Notes: a model not told the origin generated them from the letters alone. A stretch of 52,722 bases of DNA from Vogesella indigofera (GCF_028548395.1 NZ_JAQQLA010000006.1:1-52722), one strand, 5' to 3'; numbered from the stretch's first letter, positions 15,231 through 28,024 are shown. Translations and numbers: made by a program.

Positions 15231-16709
15231 TCAGTTCAGGCGCAGCGGCACGTACAGCGTGCTGTCCTGGCGCCGTACCAGCAGCGCGATATTGCCCTTG
15301 GCGTTTTGCAGTGCGCGCTCGAAGCTGCGGATGTTGCTGATCTCCATCTGGTTCAGACCGATGATCACGTCGCCGTTCTGCAGGCCAGCCTGCGCCGATA
15401 CACCCTGCGCCTGCTGGATCACCAGCCCGCCGCGCACGCCCAGTGCTTCCTTGTCTTCCGCGCTCAGCTCGGACAGGGTCAGCCCCAGCTGGTCGAAGCG
15501 GTAGCTCTGTGGCAGCGCCGGGCTGTTGTTGCCCTGCGGCGTGGCCAGCTGTTCGCCCGGCAGCTCAATCAGGGTGGCGTCGATATTACGCTCGCTGCCC
15601 TTGCGCCACACGCCCAGCTTGATGGTGGCGCCCGGTGGCTGGTCGCCGACCATGCGCGGTAGGTCGCGCGAGTTTTCCACCACCTGGCCGTTGAGGCGCA
15701 GGATGATGTCGCCCACCAGCAGGCCGGCCTTGCTGGCCGGGCCTTGCGGCTCGACACGCACCACCAGCGCGCCGCGCGGACGGTCAAGGCCGAACGACTG
15801 CGCCAGCTCTTTCGACACTTCCTGGATGTGTACGCCCAGCTGGCCGCGGCTGACTTTGCCGCTGGTCTTCAGCTGGTCGGCCACCTTCATCGCCAGGTCG
15901 ATCGGGATCGCGAACGAGATGCCCATGAAACCGCCGGAGCGGCTGTAGATCTGCGAGTTGATGCCGACCACTTCGCCCTTCAGGTTGAACAGCGGGCCGC
16001 CGGAGTTGCCGGGGTTGATCGCCACGTCGGTCTGGATGAACGGCACATAGCTCTCGTCCGGCAGGCTGCGGCCCTTGGCCGACACGATGCCGGCGGTGAC
16101 GGTGTTCTCGAAGCCGAACGGCGCGCCGATGGCGGCCACCCATTCGCCGACTTTCAGCGCGTCCGGGGTGCCGATTTTGACGGTCGGCAGGTTGGCCGCG
16201 TCGATCTTCAGCACCGCCACGTCGGTGCGCTTGTCGAGGCCGATCAGGCGCGCACGCATTTCACGCTTGTCGGTGAGCATCACCTTGATCTGGCTGCTGC
16301 CGCTGACCACGTGGGCATTGGTGAGGATGTAGCCGTCCTGGCTGAACACGAAGCCGGACCCGAAGGACACGCTGTCCTGTGCCGGCGCCGGGTCCTGCTG
16401 TGCGTTCGGCGGCATGAAGCGGCGGAAGAATTCGTACAGCGGATCGTCTTCCGGTACCGGAATCGGCAGCTCGCTCTGGCGCGGGGTGCTGTCGGCGCGG
16501 CTGGCCTGGATGTTGACCACGGACGGGCCTTCGCGCTCCACCAGCAGGGTGAAGTCGGGCAGCAGCATGGCGACCTGGCCGTTTGCCTGCGCCGGAATGG
16601 CGACGGTGGAAACCGGCTTTTCGTCTTTGAACAGGCCTTCGATCTTGCCGCAGCCACCCAGGGCAGCGGCGATGGCGGCCACGATGACCAGCCTTGTGTA
16701 CGGATTCAC
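15231..16709 (-). CDS. Periplasmic serine protease DegP/MucD type, probable lipoprotein
   Basis: An HtrA-family protease/chaperone for misfolded envelope proteins, 492 aa. A trypsin-like domain carries His133 (TNAHVVSG), Asp163 (RTDVAVLK) and Ser236 (INPGNSGGPL). Two PDZ domains follow: PDZ1 around 290-370 (GASKAGLLVGDIILRLNG-like) and PDZ2 around 400-485. The N terminus is hydrophobic and ends LGGC with Cys20, so it may be lipid-anchored rather than soluble like MucD; this is inferred. The GTG at 16707-16709 gives a proper signal sequence; ATG codons further upstream add non-signal residues. It has its own 71-bp gap from nth upstream. Confidence 0.92.
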   Translation of the reverse strand: MNPYTRLVIVAAIAAALGGCGKIEGLFKDEKPVSTVAIPAQANGQVAMLLPDFTLLVEREGPSVVNIQASRADSTPRQSELPIPVPEDDPLYEFFRRFMPPNAQQDPAPAQDSVSFGSGFVFSQDGYILTNAHVVSGSSQIKVMLTDKREMRARLIGLDKRTDVAVLKIDAANLPTVKIGTPDALKVGEWVAAIGAPFGFENTVTAGIVSAKGRSLPDESYVPFIQTDVAINPGNSGGPLFNLKGEVVGINSQIYSRSGGFMGISFAIPIDLAMKVADQLKTSGKVSRGQLGVHIQEVSKELAQSFGLDRPRGALVVRVEPQGPASKAGLLVGDIILRLNGQVVENSRDLPRMVGDQPPGATIKLGVWRKGSERNIDATLIELPGEQLATPQGNNSPALPQSYRFDQLGLTLSELSAEDKEALGVRGGLVIQQAQGVSAQAGLQNGDVIIGLNQMEISNIRSFERALQNAKGNIALLVRRQDSTLYVPLRLN

Positions 16710-16780
16710 CTCGATATTCCTTTTAATGGTGTACTTTGCAGATGAGGTTTTGTCGCAAAACTTCAACTGGCAGGGAACTA

Positions 16781-17413
16781 TCATAGCGGTTTTGCCGGAT
16801 ATTCGCAGAGATCCGCGATGATGCAGCGCCAGCACTCCGGCTTGCGCGCCTTGCACACGTAGCGGCCGTGCAGGATCAGCCAGTGGTGGGCGTCGAGCCG
16901 GTATTCGGTCGGGATCAGCCGCACCAGCTTGTCCTCCACCTCGCGCACGTCCTTGCCGGGGGCGAGGCGGGTGCGGTTGGCGACGCGGAAGATGTGGGTA
17001 TCGACGGCGATGGTCGGCTGGCCGAAGGCGGTGTTGAGCACCACGTTGGCGGTCTTGCGGCCAACCCCGGGCAGCGCCTCCAGCGCCTCGCGCTGCTGTG
17101 GCACCTCGCCGCCGTGCTGCTCCAGCAGGATGCGGCAGGTGGCGATGGTGTTCTTCGCCTTGGTGCGGTACAGGCCGATGGTCTTGATGTATTCCTCCAG
17201 CCCTTCCACGCCCAGTGCCAGCATCTTGTCCGGTGTCGGCGCCACCGGGAACAGCAGTCGGGTGGCCTTGTTGACGCCGACGTCGGTGGCCTGTGCCGAT
17301 AGCAGCACGGCGATCAGTAGCTGGAACGGCGTCGCGTACTCCAGCTCGGTGGTGGGGTGCGGGTTCTGCGCCTGCAGGCGGGCAAAGATCTCGGCGCGGA
17401 TGGCTTTGTTCAT
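16781..17413 (-). CDS. nth: Endonuclease III
   Basis: A DNA glycosylase/AP lyase that removes oxidised pyrimidines. The helix-hairpin-helix [12 protein letters not shown] holds catalytic Lys120; Asp138 lies in VDTHIFRV; the [4Fe-4S] ligands are Cys187, Cys194, Cys197 and Cys203 (C-x6-C-x2-C-x5-C). These positions equal those of the E. coli enzyme, and the 210 aa are nearly the same length. It is the last gene of the rsx run, its ATG overlapping the rsxE TGA by 4 nt. The same rsxE-nth order occurs in E. coli. Confidence 0.97.
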   Translation of the reverse strand: MNKAIRAEIFARLQAQNPHPTTELEYATPFQLLIAVLLSAQATDVGVNKATRLLFPVAPTPDKMLALGVEGLEEYIKTIGLYRTKAKNTIATCRILLEQHGGEVPQQREALEALPGVGRKTANVVLNTAFGQPTIAVDTHIFRVANRTRLAPGKDVREVEDKLVRLIPTEYRLDAHHWLILHGRYVCKARKPECWRCIIADLCEYPAKPL

Positions 17414-18132
17414 TCGGTACTCGCTACGCTTGAAATCGGGGATGCGCTCAGGCTGGCGCGCTGGGCGGCGCGGCGGCGGGCGCGCTCGTCCAGCCAGTTC
17501 TTGGCGGCGATCAGCAGCGCAAGGCCGATGAAGCCGCCCGGTGGCAGCATCGCCAGCAGGAACTGGTAGTTGGCCTCGGCCGGCACCAGGTGCAGCACCA
17601 GCGCGTGGCCTGCATCGCCCAGCAGCAGGTGGGCGCCGTCAAACAGCGTGCCCTTGCCCAGTGCCTCGCGCAGGCCGCCGAGCAGCAGCAGCACCAGTGT
17701 CAGCCCCAGTCCCATCATCAGACCGTCCAGCGCCGCCGCGCGCACACTGTGGCGCGAGGCAAACGCCTCGGCCCGCGCCAGCACGATGCAGTTGGTGGTG
17801 ATCAGCGGAATGAAAATGCCGAGTACCAGGTACAGGCCGTGCAACCAGGCGTTCATCGCCAGGTCGACGCAGGTCACCAACGTGGCGATGATGATGATGA
17901 ACACCGGATTGCGGATGTCGTTGGGGATCCACTGCCGCGCGGCCGCCACCGCGCTGCCGGAAAGGGTGGTCACCAGCGTGGTGGCCAGCCCCAGCGCCAG
18001 CGCGTTGACGGCGGTGTTGCTGATCGCCAGCACCGGGCACAGCCCCAGCAGCTGCACCAGGCCGGGGTTCTGTTTCCACAGGGCGTTGTGGCAGATGTCG
18101 CGCCAGCGGCTGGCGCTTGCGGGTGTGGTCAT
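17410..18132 (-). CDS. rsxE: Rsx/Rnf electron transport complex subunit E
   Basis: An integral membrane subunit of the Rnf-like complex (240 aa, about six segments). Family hallmarks: an N-terminal [30 protein letters not shown], with [18 protein letters not shown] in the middle (each quoted in part in the family alignment). It pairs with RsxA, its paralogue, to form the membrane channel that handles electrons across the bilayer. The ATG at 18130-18132 overlaps the rsxG stop by 4 nt; the longer in-frame reading lies inside rsxG. Confidence 0.95.
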   Translation of the reverse strand: MTTPASASRWRDICHNALWKQNPGLVQLLGLCPVLAISNTAVNALALGLATTLVTTLSGSAVAAARQWIPNDIRNPVFIIIIATLVTCVDLAMNAWLHGLYLVLGIFIPLITTNCIVLARAEAFASRHSVRAAALDGLMMGLGLTLVLLLLGGLREALGKGTLFDGAHLLLGDAGHALVLHLVPAEANYQFLLAMLPPGGFIGLALLIAAKNWLDERARRRAAQRASLSASPISSVASTE

Positions 18133-18758
18133 GGTGTATCCCGGGGCAGCAAGGCGGCGCGGTAGTGGTGGAAGGCGGCCACAGTGCGGCCAACTGCGGC
18201 GGTGACGGCGCGGGCGGAAACGGTGGCGCCGCTGACGTAGTCGAAGTCGCCGCCGTCCTTGCGCAGCCGCCACGTCGGCAGGTTGGCCGCACCCTTGCCG
18301 TCGAACTGGCGCGCCCATTCGCTGCGCGCGATTTCGATGTAATCGCCAAGACCGGGGGTTTCCTGGTGCTTGACCACCCGTACCGCGTACACGCTGCCAT
18401 CCGGCAGCAGGCCGATCAGCAGGCGGATGCGGCCGCTGTAGCCGTCAGGCGCCACGTTTTCAAACACCAGGCCGCTGACGCGACCCTGGCGGCGCGCGGT
18501 GTAGAACGCCAGCGCCTCGCGGCTGCCGAACGCCTGCTGGATGGCCGGTGGCAGCGGCTGGCGGCTGGCGGGCAGCACGTTGTCGAAGCTGGCCGCGGGC
18601 AGCGTCTGTGCCAGCAGCGCGCTCTGCGCCGCGAGCTCGTTGGCAGCAACGATACGGTGGGTGGCCAGCCAGGTGCCGCCCAGCAGCAGCGTGGCGGCAG
18701 CGGCGAAGCCGGCCAGGATCAGCGCGCTGCGTTGCGCCTGTTGCCACGGGCGGCGCAT
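18129..18758 (-). CDS. rsxG: Rsx/Rnf electron transport complex subunit G
   Basis: A 209-aa protein with one N-terminal membrane anchor (about 10-32) and a periplasmic FMN-binding domain. The SGATVSA motif places Thr179 as the residue that carries covalently bound FMN through a phosphoester; [12 protein letters not shown] precedes it as in the family. It passes electrons within the Rnf-like complex between quinone/NADH-side and ferredoxin-side carriers, or to SoxR in enterobacteria. The start overlaps the rsxD stop by 1 nt. Confidence 0.95.
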   Translation of the reverse strand: MRRPWQQAQRSALILAGFAAAATLLLGGTWLATHRIVAANELAAQSALLAQTLPAASFDNVLPASRQPLPPAIQQAFGSREALAFYTARRQGRVSGLVFENVAPDGYSGRIRLLIGLLPDGSVYAVRVVKHQETPGLGDYIEIARSEWARQFDGKGAANLPTWRLRKDGGDFDYVSGATVSARAVTAAVGRTVAAFHHYRAALLPRDTP

Positions 18759-19759
18759 CAGGAACGCTCCCGGCGGTGGCCGAACACGGCGGGACGCGTG
18801 TACTGGTCAAGCAGCGGCACCGTCATGTTCATCAGCAGCACGGCGAAGGCGATGCCGTCCGGGAAGTTGCCGAATACGCGGATGACGTAGGTCAGCAGCC
18901 CGACGCCAAAGCCGAAAATCAGTCGCCCCTTGGGCGTGCTGGAGCCGGACACCGGATCGGTGACGATGAAGGCCGCCGCCAGCAGGGTGCCGCCTTGCAG
19001 CAGGTGCAGCAGCGGCGACGCGTACTGTGCCGGCTGCCACAGCCACAGTGGCAGCGCCAGTGCCAGCAGCCCGGCCAGCATCGCCAGTGGCGTTTGCCAC
19101 GGGATCAGCTTCTGCTGCCATAGCCACAGGCCGCCGGCCAGCCAGCCCAGCGCGATCAGCCCCTGCGCCGACGACGAGGGCAACAGCCCGGCCAGCGCCT
19201 GGCCCTGGCGCAGCCCGGTCTTGAGCACGTCCAGCGGCGTGGCGCTGCTGATCGCGTCCGGTACGCCGCCGGCGGGCAGCGTGTGCAGGAAGATCCACTG
19301 CCACTGTGCGACGGCGTCCAGCGGCAGCTGCGGGCTGCCCCACTGCGCCATCTGCGCCGGGAACGACACCACCATCAGCGCAAAGCCGGCCATCGCCGGG
19401 TTGAACGGATTGTTGCCGAGGCCACCGTACAGCTGCTTGGCGACGATGATGGCGAACAGGGTGGCGACCACGATCATCCACCAGCCGCCCAGCGGCGGTA
19501 GCGACAGCGCCAGCAGCCAGGCGGTGACGATGGCGGACAGGTCCTTCAGCGCCGGCAGCACCGCCACGCCGCGCAGGCGCAGCATGGCGGCTTCGGCACC
19601 CAGCGCGGTGAGGCTGGCCAGCAGCAGCTGCAGCAGTATGCCGATACCGTTGCAGTAGACGGACAAGGCGATGCCGGGTAGCAGCGCGGCGAGGACTTTC
19701 AGCATCACCGTGGACACGGTGGCCGGTTTGGCGATATGGGTCGAGTGGATGGCGGTCAT
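18758..19759 (-). CDS. rsxD: Rsx/Rnf electron transport complex subunit D
   Basis: A 333-aa membrane subunit with about nine or ten segments and a covalent FMN site at Thr174 (SSATPLD). GGLGNNPFNPAMAG (112-125) is the conserved RnfD/NqrB loop. Related to NqrB of sodium-pumping NADH:quinone reductase, it is the likely ion-translocating subunit; which ion is used here cannot be read. The start overlaps the rsxC stop by 4 nt. Confidence 0.95.
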   Translation of the reverse strand: MTAIHSTHIAKPATVSTVMLKVLAALLPGIALSVYCNGIGILLQLLLASLTALGAEAAMLRLRGVAVLPALKDLSAIVTAWLLALSLPPLGGWWMIVVATLFAIIVAKQLYGGLGNNPFNPAMAGFALMVVSFPAQMAQWGSPQLPLDAVAQWQWIFLHTLPAGGVPDAISSATPLDVLKTGLRQGQALAGLLPSSSAQGLIALGWLAGGLWLWQQKLIPWQTPLAMLAGLLALALPLWLWQPAQYASPLLHLLQGGTLLAAAFIVTDPVSGSSTPKGRLIFGFGVGLLTYVIRVFGNFPDGIAFAVLLMNMTVPLLDQYTRPAVFGHRRERS

Positions 19760-21684
19760 GAGTCGGGTTGCTGGTTGGCCCTGGCTTGGTCGGCGGCGGC
19801 CTTGCGCGCGGCGGCGCGGGCCATCGCGGCTTCGATGGCCGCCTGCTTGGCGTCGTCGAGTCCGCTGCTGCTTGGTGGCGGGGCGGGTGGCTGACCGCTG
19901 GCGGCCTTGGCCTCGTCGGCGGCAGCCTTGCGCGGGGCGGCACGTGCCATCGCGGCTTCGATGGACGCCTGCTTGGCGTCGTCGAGTCCGCTGCTGGCCG
20001 GTGGCGGGGCGGGTGGCTGGCCGCTGGCGGCCTTGGCTTCGTCGGCGGCAGTCTTGCGTGCGGCGGCACGCGCCATTGCCGCGGCAATCGCCGCCTGCTT
20101 GGCGTCATTCAGGCCGTTGCTGTGCTGCTCCGGCAGTGGCGCCGCTTCGCGCTGCGCGGCAGCCCGTGCCATGGCGGCGGCGATGGCGGCCTGTTTCGGG
20201 TCGGCGCCGGGTGCAACGTTGGTCGCAACATTGGCCGCAGCGCTATGGCTGGCGGTCTGACGTGCGGCGGCCTGGGCCGCCTTGTCGGCGAGGCGCTGCG
20301 CCTTTTCCGCCTTGTCGCGTTGCAACCGCATCTGGCGGAATTCGTGGCGCTGCCGCGCCAGATTGGCGGCGTTCTTGTCGCGCTCGGCGGCCCAGATCTC
20401 GCTCTTGGCGAAACGGTAGTAGTCGACCAGCGGAATCTGGCTGGGGCAGACGTAGCTGCAGGCGCCGCATTCGATGCAGTCGAACAGCTGCCACTGTTGC
20501 GCCTTGTCGAAGTTCTTCGACTTGGCGAACCAGAACAGGTCCATCGGCTGCAGCGACACCGGGCAGGCGCTGGCACAGTCGCCGCAGCGGATGCAGGCCT
20601 GCGCCGGCGGCCGCGGCGGGAACAGAGCCGGTGACTTGACGAGCAGGCAGTTGCCGGCCTTGGTCAGCCCGGCGGCAAGGTCGGGCAGAGTAAAGCCCAT
20701 CAGCGGGCCGCCCATCACCACCTCCTTGCGGTCGCGATGTGGTTGCGCCAGCGCCAGCAGGCGATCGAGCGGCGTGCCGATTAGCGCCTCGACGTTGGCC
20801 GCAGCGTCGACCGCGCCGGTGAGGGTGACGATGCGGCTGATCAGCGGCTCGCCGTGCAGTACCGCGCGGCCGATGGCGTAGACGGTGGCGACGTTGAAGC
20901 ACTGCACGCCGTGCTCGGTGGAACGCACGCCGTGCGGAATGGCCTTGCCGGTCAGGATACGGATCAGCTGCTTGGCGCCGCCGCTGGGGTATTTGGTCGG
21001 CACCGCCACCACGCTGAAACCGTGCGCGGCGGCGGCGGCCTGCATCGCGGCGATGGCCTGTGGCTTGTTGTCCTCGATGCCGATCAGCACCTGACGCGCC
21101 TGCAGCGCGTGGCGGGTGACGGCGATGCCGTCGCAGATGGCGTCGGCGCGCTCGCGCATCAGGCGGTCGTCGCAGCTGATGTAGGGTTCGCACTCGGCGC
21201 CGTTGATGACCAGCGTTTCCAGCGGGCTGACGCCGAGCTTCAGGTGACTGGGAAACACCGCGCCGCCGAGACCGACGATGCCCATTTGCGCCAGGAAGTC
21301 GCGGATTTCGGCGCCGCTGCGCTGCGGCCAGTCGTGCAGCGGCTGGCGATCAATCCAGCGCTCCTCGCCATCGCTGTCGAGGGTGATGGCCAGCTCCGGC
21401 AGGCCGGACGGGTGGGCAAACGGCTGCGGCGCGATGGCGCTGATCACGCCGGAAGTCGGTGCGTGCACCGCCGCCGACAGACGGCCGTCGGCACTGGCGA
21501 TCAGCTGGCCCTTGGCGACACGGTCGCCGACGGCGACGCAGGGGCGCGCGGCATTGCCCATGCTCTGGCGCAGCGCAACGTGCAGCTGCGGCGGCAGTGG
21601 TGCCAGGCGGATCGGCACGGCGCTGGAGTGCGCCTTGTGTTCCGGCGGATGGATGCCACCGGGAAAATCGAACAGCGGCATCAT
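19756..21684 (-). CDS. rsxC: Rsx/Rnf electron transport complex subunit C, with repeat tail
   Basis: A 642-aa NADH/FMN and iron-sulphur subunit at the cytoplasmic face. The RnfC N-terminal domain is followed by the Rossmann-like FMN/NADH region with GLGGAVFP (139-146), an SLBB segment, and two [4Fe-4S] motifs, [12 protein letters not shown] (364-375) and [12 protein letters not shown] (403-414). From about 497 to the end is a low-complexity tail with four copies of [18 protein letters not shown] helix separated by Ala/Pro/Ser linkers. Such tails are common in RsxC of gamma- and betaproteobacteria but vary in copy number. The start is fixed by the ATGA overlap with rsxB. Confidence 0.95.
   Translation of the reverse strand: MMPLFDFPGGIHPPEHKAHSSAVPIRLAPLPPQLHVALRQSMGNAARPCVAVGDRVAKGQLIASADGRLSAAVHAPTSGVISAIAPQPFAHPSGLPELAITLDSDGEERWIDRQPLHDWPQRSGAEIRDFLAQMGIVGLGGAVFPSHLKLGVSPLETLVINGAECEPYISCDDRLMRERADAICDGIAVTRHALQARQVLIGIEDNKPQAIAAMQAAAAAHGFSVVAVPTKYPSGGAKQLIRILTGKAIPHGVRSTEHGVQCFNVATVYAIGRAVLHGEPLISRIVTLTGAVDAAANVEALIGTPLDRLLALAQPHRDRKEVVMGGPLMGFTLPDLAAGLTKAGNCLLVKSPALFPPRPPAQACIRCGDCASACPVSLQPMDLFWFAKSKNFDKAQQWQLFDCIECGACSYVCPSQIPLVDYYRFAKSEIWAAERDKNAANLARQRHEFRQMRLQRDKAEKAQRLADKAAQAAARQTASHSAAANVATNVAPGADPKQAAIAAAMARAAAQREAAPLPEQHSNGLNDAKQAAIAAAMARAAARKTAADEAKAASGQPPAPPPASSGLDDAKQASIEAAMARAAPRKAAADEAKAASGQPPAPPPSSSGLDDAKQAAIEAAMARAAARKAAADQARANQQPDS
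19805..20199 (-). repeat. Degenerate tandem repeats encoding the RsxC C-terminal tail
   Basis: Two near-identical units of about 120-125 bp (about 19809-19930 and 19933-20058), then two shorter diverged ones, each encode a [14 protein letters not shown] helix plus linker with SGQPPAPPP and SSGLDDA. The high identity of the first two units at DNA level suggests recent duplication. Confidence 0.75.
20791..20804 (+). repeat. 14-bp motif variant, 11/14, inside rsxC
   Basis: GACGTTGGCCGCAG; a weak match, possibly a degenerate copy. Confidence 0.35.
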
Positions 21685-22256
21685 CGCGTGGCCCCGCTGC
21701 TGACATTCCTGATCGGGATGGTGGGGTAGCGCCACTTCCAGTTGGTCAGCTCGCTGCCCGGCGGAATCATGCGGATGCAGTCGACCGGGCAGGGCGCCAG
21801 GCACAGCTCGCAGCCGGTGCACTCGCTGGCGATCACGGTGTGCATCTGCTTGGCGGCGCCGAGAATGGCGTCCACCGGACAAGCCTGGATGCACAGGGTG
21901 CAACCGATACAGGTGGCCTCGTCGATCAGCGCTACCGCCTTCGCTTTCGGCTGCGGTGCGCCCGCGCCAAACGGCTTGAACTCGACGCCGAGCAGCTCGG
22001 CCAGCTTGCGGATGCCGTCCTCGCCACCGGGCGGGCACTTGTTGATGTCGTCGCTGCCGGCGGCCAGCGCCTCGGCGTAGGGGCGACAGCCGGGATGGCT
22101 GCACTGGCCGCACTGCGTCTGCGGCAGGATGGCGTCGATCTTGTCCACCAGCGGGTCGGCCTTGACGCGGAAGCGCACCGAGGCATAGCCAAGAATGGCG
22201 CCCAGCAGCAGCGCCAGCAGCAGCATCAGCGCCACCGCGATCAGCAGTTGGCTCAT
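21681..22256 (-). CDS. rsxB: Rsx/Rnf electron transport complex subunit B
   Basis: A 191-aa iron-sulphur protein. A hydrophobic N-terminal anchor (about 5-25) is followed by the Fe-S domain with CGQCSHPGC (four-Cys [4Fe-4S] cluster) and two ferredoxin-type clusters, [12 protein letters not shown] and [12 protein letters not shown]. It is the electron entry/exit wire to ferredoxin-like partners. The short C terminus ends soon after the last cluster, as in E. coli RsxB. Start and stop overlap rsxA and rsxC by 4 nt each. Confidence 0.96.
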   Translation of the reverse strand: MSQLLIAVALMLLLALLLGAILGYASVRFRVKADPLVDKIDAILPQTQCGQCSHPGCRPYAEALAAGSDDINKCPPGGEDGIRKLAELLGVEFKPFGAGAPQPKAKAVALIDEATCIGCTLCIQACPVDAILGAAKQMHTVIASECTGCELCLAPCPVDCIRMIPPGSELTNWKWRYPTIPIRNVSSGATR

Positions 22257-22834
22257 GGCACCAGCCCCCCGAAACCCATGAAGGCCAGGCTCATCAGCCC
22301 GGCGGTGACCAGCGCGATCGCGGTGCCGCGAAACGGCAGCGGCACGTCGGCACCTTCCAGCCGTTCGCGCATGGCGCCGAACAGGATCAGGATCAGCGAG
22401 AAGCCGAGCGCGGAGCCGAGGCCGAATACCAGCGCCTCGGCAAAGCTGTGCTGTGCCTGCACATTGAGCAGCGGCACGCCCAGCACCGCACAGTTGGTGG
22501 TGATCAGCGGCAGGTAGATGCCCAGCGACTGGTACAGCACCGGGCTGGTCTTGTGGATCACCATTTCGGTGAACTGCACGATGGCGGCGATCACCACGAT
22601 GAAGGACAGGGTGCGCAGGTATTCAAGGCCAGCCGCGACCAGCAGCAGGTTGATCAGGTGACTGCTGCCGGAGGCCAGCGTCAGCACGAAGGCGGTGGCG
22701 GCACCCATGCCGATGGCGGCTTCCAGCTTTCTGGATACCCCCATGAACGGGCACAGCCCGAGCATGCGCACCAGTACCACGTTGTTGACGAGTACGGTGC
22801 TGACCAGCAGCAAAAAGTAGTGTTGCAAATCCAT
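22253..22834 (-). CDS. rsxA: Rsx/Rnf electron transport complex subunit A
   Basis: A 193-aa inner-membrane subunit, about six segments. Hallmarks: [21 protein letters not shown] near the N terminus (a Cys in LGLCPF that may hold a membrane-embedded Fe-S cluster with RsxE) and [15 protein letters not shown]. First gene of the rsxABCDGE-nth run. The ATG at 22832-22834 is preceded by GGGTCCCGGAATGG, a weak ribosome site. The promoter probably lies in 22835-23104, but none was clearly seen on the minus strand. Confidence 0.96.
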   Translation of the reverse strand: MDLQHYFLLLVSTVLVNNVVLVRMLGLCPFMGVSRKLEAAIGMGAATAFVLTLASGSSHLINLLLVAAGLEYLRTLSFIVVIAAIVQFTEMVIHKTSPVLYQSLGIYLPLITTNCAVLGVPLLNVQAQHSFAEALVFGLGSALGFSLILILFGAMRERLEGADVPLPFRGTAIALVTAGLMSLAFMGFGGLVP

Positions 22835-23104
22835 TCCGGGACCCGGTAAGCGTTATCCGCGGATTATCCGTGTTCGCCGGTGCCGCTTCAACCTTGATCT
22901 GGATAAAGCGGCACCCGGTTTTTGCCACGGTGGAGCAAATCTTGCTTGTCCGCGCCAACGCGACTGTGTCACTGTATGCCTGTATACAGTTGCCAAAGTG
23001 GCCGTCCGCAACACGGGCGGCCGTTTTTCGCCAGCGCGGCGCTACCCCGCCGCTGCCGGCGTGACGGTGAGACGCCGGAATAAAAAAACGATAAGGAAGC
23101 AAGG
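22835..23104. other. Divergent intergenic region, rsxA / chemoreceptor
   Basis: No supported gene. It holds GGCCGTCCG...CGGGCGGCC followed by GTTTTT (about 23000-23027), a plausible plus-strand terminator with no gene known before it, and a TGTATNCCTGTATACAG near-palindrome around 22975-22990. Divergent promoters must lie here. Confidence 0.4.
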
Positions 23105-25138
23105 ATGAAGCGTGCGATCAGCATCGGCACCCGTCTGGTCTGGGCCCAGGTGGCCCTGATGTCACTGTTGGTGGTCGCCCTGATGGTGCCGGCCTATCTG
23201 TTTTCGCAAAAGCTGCTGTTCGAGCGCACCCAGGCGGTGCAGCAGCAGCTGATCCACCAGTCGGCCAATATGGCGGCCGGCTTCGACGACGCGCTGAAAA
23301 TCTCCGCCCAGCAGTTCGAGCGCATGTTCATCGCTAGCTTCAGCGGCGCCTTTGCCGTGACTCCCGAGGAAAAGGTCGATACCGGCGGCCAGCTGCTGCC
23401 GTCGCTGAAGGTGGGCGGGGTGCTGCTCAACAACAATCACGACCTCGCCGGCGAGTTTGCGGTGCGCAGCGGCAACCCGGCCTCGGTACTGGTCAAGGAG
23501 GGCGACGACTTCTACCGGGTGTCGACCTCGCTGCTGACCGCCGACGGCCGTCGCGCGGTCGGCAGCAAGCTGGAGCGCAGCAGCCCGGTGTACGAGCGGC
23601 TGAGCCGCGGCATGCCGTTCCAGGGCAAGGTGGTGATGTTCGACAAGGAATACGTGGTCAGCTACAGCCCGTTGAAGAACGAGAACGACCAGGTGATCGG
23701 CGCCACCTCGGTGGCGCTCAGCGCAAGCGAAGGCGTCGGCGGTCTGCTGGCTCGGCTGTCCAAGGTCAAGCTGGGCCAATCCGGCCATATCGTCATCATC
23801 GGCGCCGACAAGAACAGCAGCGAATTCGGCCACTTCGTGCTGCACCCGAAACTGACCGGCCGCACCATCGACAAGGATGTCGATGCCGGCGGCCAACCTT
23901 ATCTGACCGAGATGCTGAGCCAGACCAGCGGCAGCCGCACCGTGCGCAAGCTGGACGACAACGGCAAACCGGCCGAGCACATGCTGACCTGGCAGCGCTT
24001 TGACGCCTGGGGCTGGGTGATCGTCAGCGACGAGCTGACCGCCGAGCTGCAACACGACAACAACATCCTGCTGCAGGGCCTGATCGGTGGCTGCCTGTTG
24101 CTGGTGGTGTTGCTGTCGCTGTCGCTGTGGCTGCTCACCGGCCGGCTGGTGGCCCGCCCGGTGCGGCTGCTGGTCAAGGCCGTCGGCGAGGTACGTGACA
24201 GCAGTGACCTGACCCGCCGTCTCGACATCCCGCGCCGCGACGAAATCGGCGAGGTAGCCGGCGCGCTCAACAACCTGCTGGAGAGCTTCCGTCAGTCGCT
24301 GAACCGCACCCGCGCCCACGCCGAGGAACTGGAAGTCGCCGCGCACGAGCTGGCCGGCAAGGCGGAAACCGCCGCCGTGGCCGCCGGCGAACAGCGCGAC
24401 AGCGCCGGGGTGATGGACAGCCATGCTCGTCAGCTGAATGACGGCGTACACCGTATCGAACACGTTGCCGGCGAGGCCAGCCGCGCCGCACGCGCCTCCA
24501 GCGACGCCGCCAGCCAGGGTAGCCAGAGCCTGGTGGCGGCGGTGGACGAGGTCAACCGCATCGCCAACACCCTCGGCGCCGCCGAAGGCAGCCTGCACAG
24601 CCTGGAAGGCAGCGCCAGCCAGATCACCAGCATCATCGCGGTGATCCGTGACATCGCCGACCAGACCAATCTGCTGGCGCTGAATGCGGCGATCGAGGCT
24701 GCTCGCGCCGGCGAATTCGGCCGCGGCTTTGCCGTGGTCGCCGACGAGGTGCGCAAGCTGGCGGAGCGCACCAGCCAGTCGACACAGGAAATCGGCGGCA
24801 TGATCGGCGCCATGCAGCAGGCGACGCTGGCGGCGGTGGACGCGATGCGGCAGTCGGTGACGCTGGCTGCCAACGGCGCGGCGATCACCGGCGAGGCCCG
24901 CCACGCCATCGACAGCATTCTCGATGCCTCGCGCGAAACGATGGCGGTGGTGTCGCGCATCCACGAGCAGCTTGGCGAGCAGCGGCAGAGCGTGGAGGAG
25001 ATCGCGGCGCAGGTGGCGACGGTGGCGTCGCAGGCGCAGGTCGGCAGCGACGCGGCACAGCGTTCGTCCGAGACGGCGCAGCACATGACCGGCCTTGCCG
25101 ATGCACTGCGCGACGAGGTCAGCGTGTTCCGTACCTGA
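23105..25138 (+). CDS. Methyl-accepting chemotaxis protein, Cache-type sensor
   Basis: A 677-aa transmembrane chemoreceptor: membrane segment 1 (about 12-34), a large periplasmic sensor (about 40-320) with the Cache_3/Cache_2 fusion look ([38 protein letters not shown]), segment 2 (about 324-346), HAMP (about 347-400) and the signalling domain to the C terminus. The hairpin tip [19 protein letters not shown] and [15 protein letters not shown] is canonical. Ligand unknown. There is no obvious C-terminal CheR/CheB tether pentapeptide (it ends VFRT). The ATG follows ATAAGGAAGCAAGG. Confidence 0.93.
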   Translation: MKRAISIGTRLVWAQVALMSLLVVALMVPAYLFSQKLLFERTQAVQQQLIHQSANMAAGFDDALKISAQQFERMFIASFSGAFAVTPEEKVDTGGQLLPSLKVGGVLLNNNHDLAGEFAVRSGNPASVLVKEGDDFYRVSTSLLTADGRRAVGSKLERSSPVYERLSRGMPFQGKVVMFDKEYVVSYSPLKNENDQVIGATSVALSASEGVGGLLARLSKVKLGQSGHIVIIGADKNSSEFGHFVLHPKLTGRTIDKDVDAGGQPYLTEMLSQTSGSRTVRKLDDNGKPAEHMLTWQRFDAWGWVIVSDELTAELQHDNNILLQGLIGGCLLLVVLLSLSLWLLTGRLVARPVRLLVKAVGEVRDSSDLTRRLDIPRRDEIGEVAGALNNLLESFRQSLNRTRAHAEELEVAAHELAGKAETAAVAAGEQRDSAGVMDSHARQLNDGVHRIEHVAGEASRAARASSDAASQGSQSLVAAVDEVNRIANTLGAAEGSLHSLEGSASQITSIIAVIRDIADQTNLLALNAAIEAARAGEFGRGFAVVADEVRKLAERTSQSTQEIGGMIGAMQQATLAAVDAMRQSVTLAANGAAITGEARHAIDSILDASRETMAVVSRIHEQLGEQRQSVEEIAAQVATVASQAQVGSDAAQRSSETAQHMTGLADALRDEVSVFRT

Positions 25139-25149
25139 TACCGGATTGC

Positions 25150-25171
25150 TTGCGGCCAACGTTGGCCGCAA
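25150..25171. repeat. Head-to-head overlapping motif pair, 22-bp perfect palindrome
   Basis: Two 13/14 motif copies on opposite strands (25150-25163 and 25158-25171) overlap at the central AACGTT to give a perfect palindrome. It lies between the chemoreceptor stop and its terminator. Confidence 0.85.
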
Positions 25172-25176
25172 CGTGT

Positions 25177-25219
25177 GAGGCCCGTGCCCTGCCGTGAGGC
25201 GGACACGGGCCTCTTGCTT
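25177..25219 (+). terminator. Terminator of the chemoreceptor gene
   Basis: GAGGCCCGTG (25177-25186) pairs with CACGGGCCTC (25204-25213), followed by TTGCTTTTT. It is separate from the palindrome at 25150-25171. Confidence 0.85.
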
Positions 25220-25313
25220 TTTGCCGGCTGTCGCCTCCGTTTGGGCTATGGTGGTACAAGCTGGCCAGCATTGCTGCGTCGCTTGATCCCGGACAAAAAC
25301 GCTGCGGATGCCG

Positions 25314-25342
25314 CTTGAAAAGCCATGCGTGATGCCCAAGTT
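25314..25342 (+). promoter_or_regulatory. Sigma-32 (heat-shock) type promoter of clpB
   Basis: A perfect -35 CTTGAAA (25314-25320), a 14-nt spacer and a -10-like CCCAAGTT (25335-25342) resemble the RpoH consensus CTTGAAA-N13/15-CCCCATNT. ClpB is a standard RpoH target. The -10 is imperfect. Confidence 0.65.
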
Positions 25343-25375
25343 TGTCATCATCAAACTGCAAGCAAGGAGCCTGTG

Positions 25376-27952
<2,577 letters not shown>

Positions 27953-27981
27953 GCAGGCTGGCGCTTGACGCGGCATTGAGC

Positions 27982-28024
27982 AAGGTTGGCCGCAAGCCTG
28001 TTCGGCTTGCGGCCAACCTTTTTT
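27982..28024 (+). terminator. clpB terminator built from an inverted pair of the 14-bp motif
   Basis: Exact motif copies on opposite strands, 27982-27995 and 28007-28020, extend to a 17-bp perfect stem with loop TGTTC, followed by a T6 run (28019-28024). This is the clearest case of the motif serving as a Rho-independent terminator. Confidence 0.93.
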
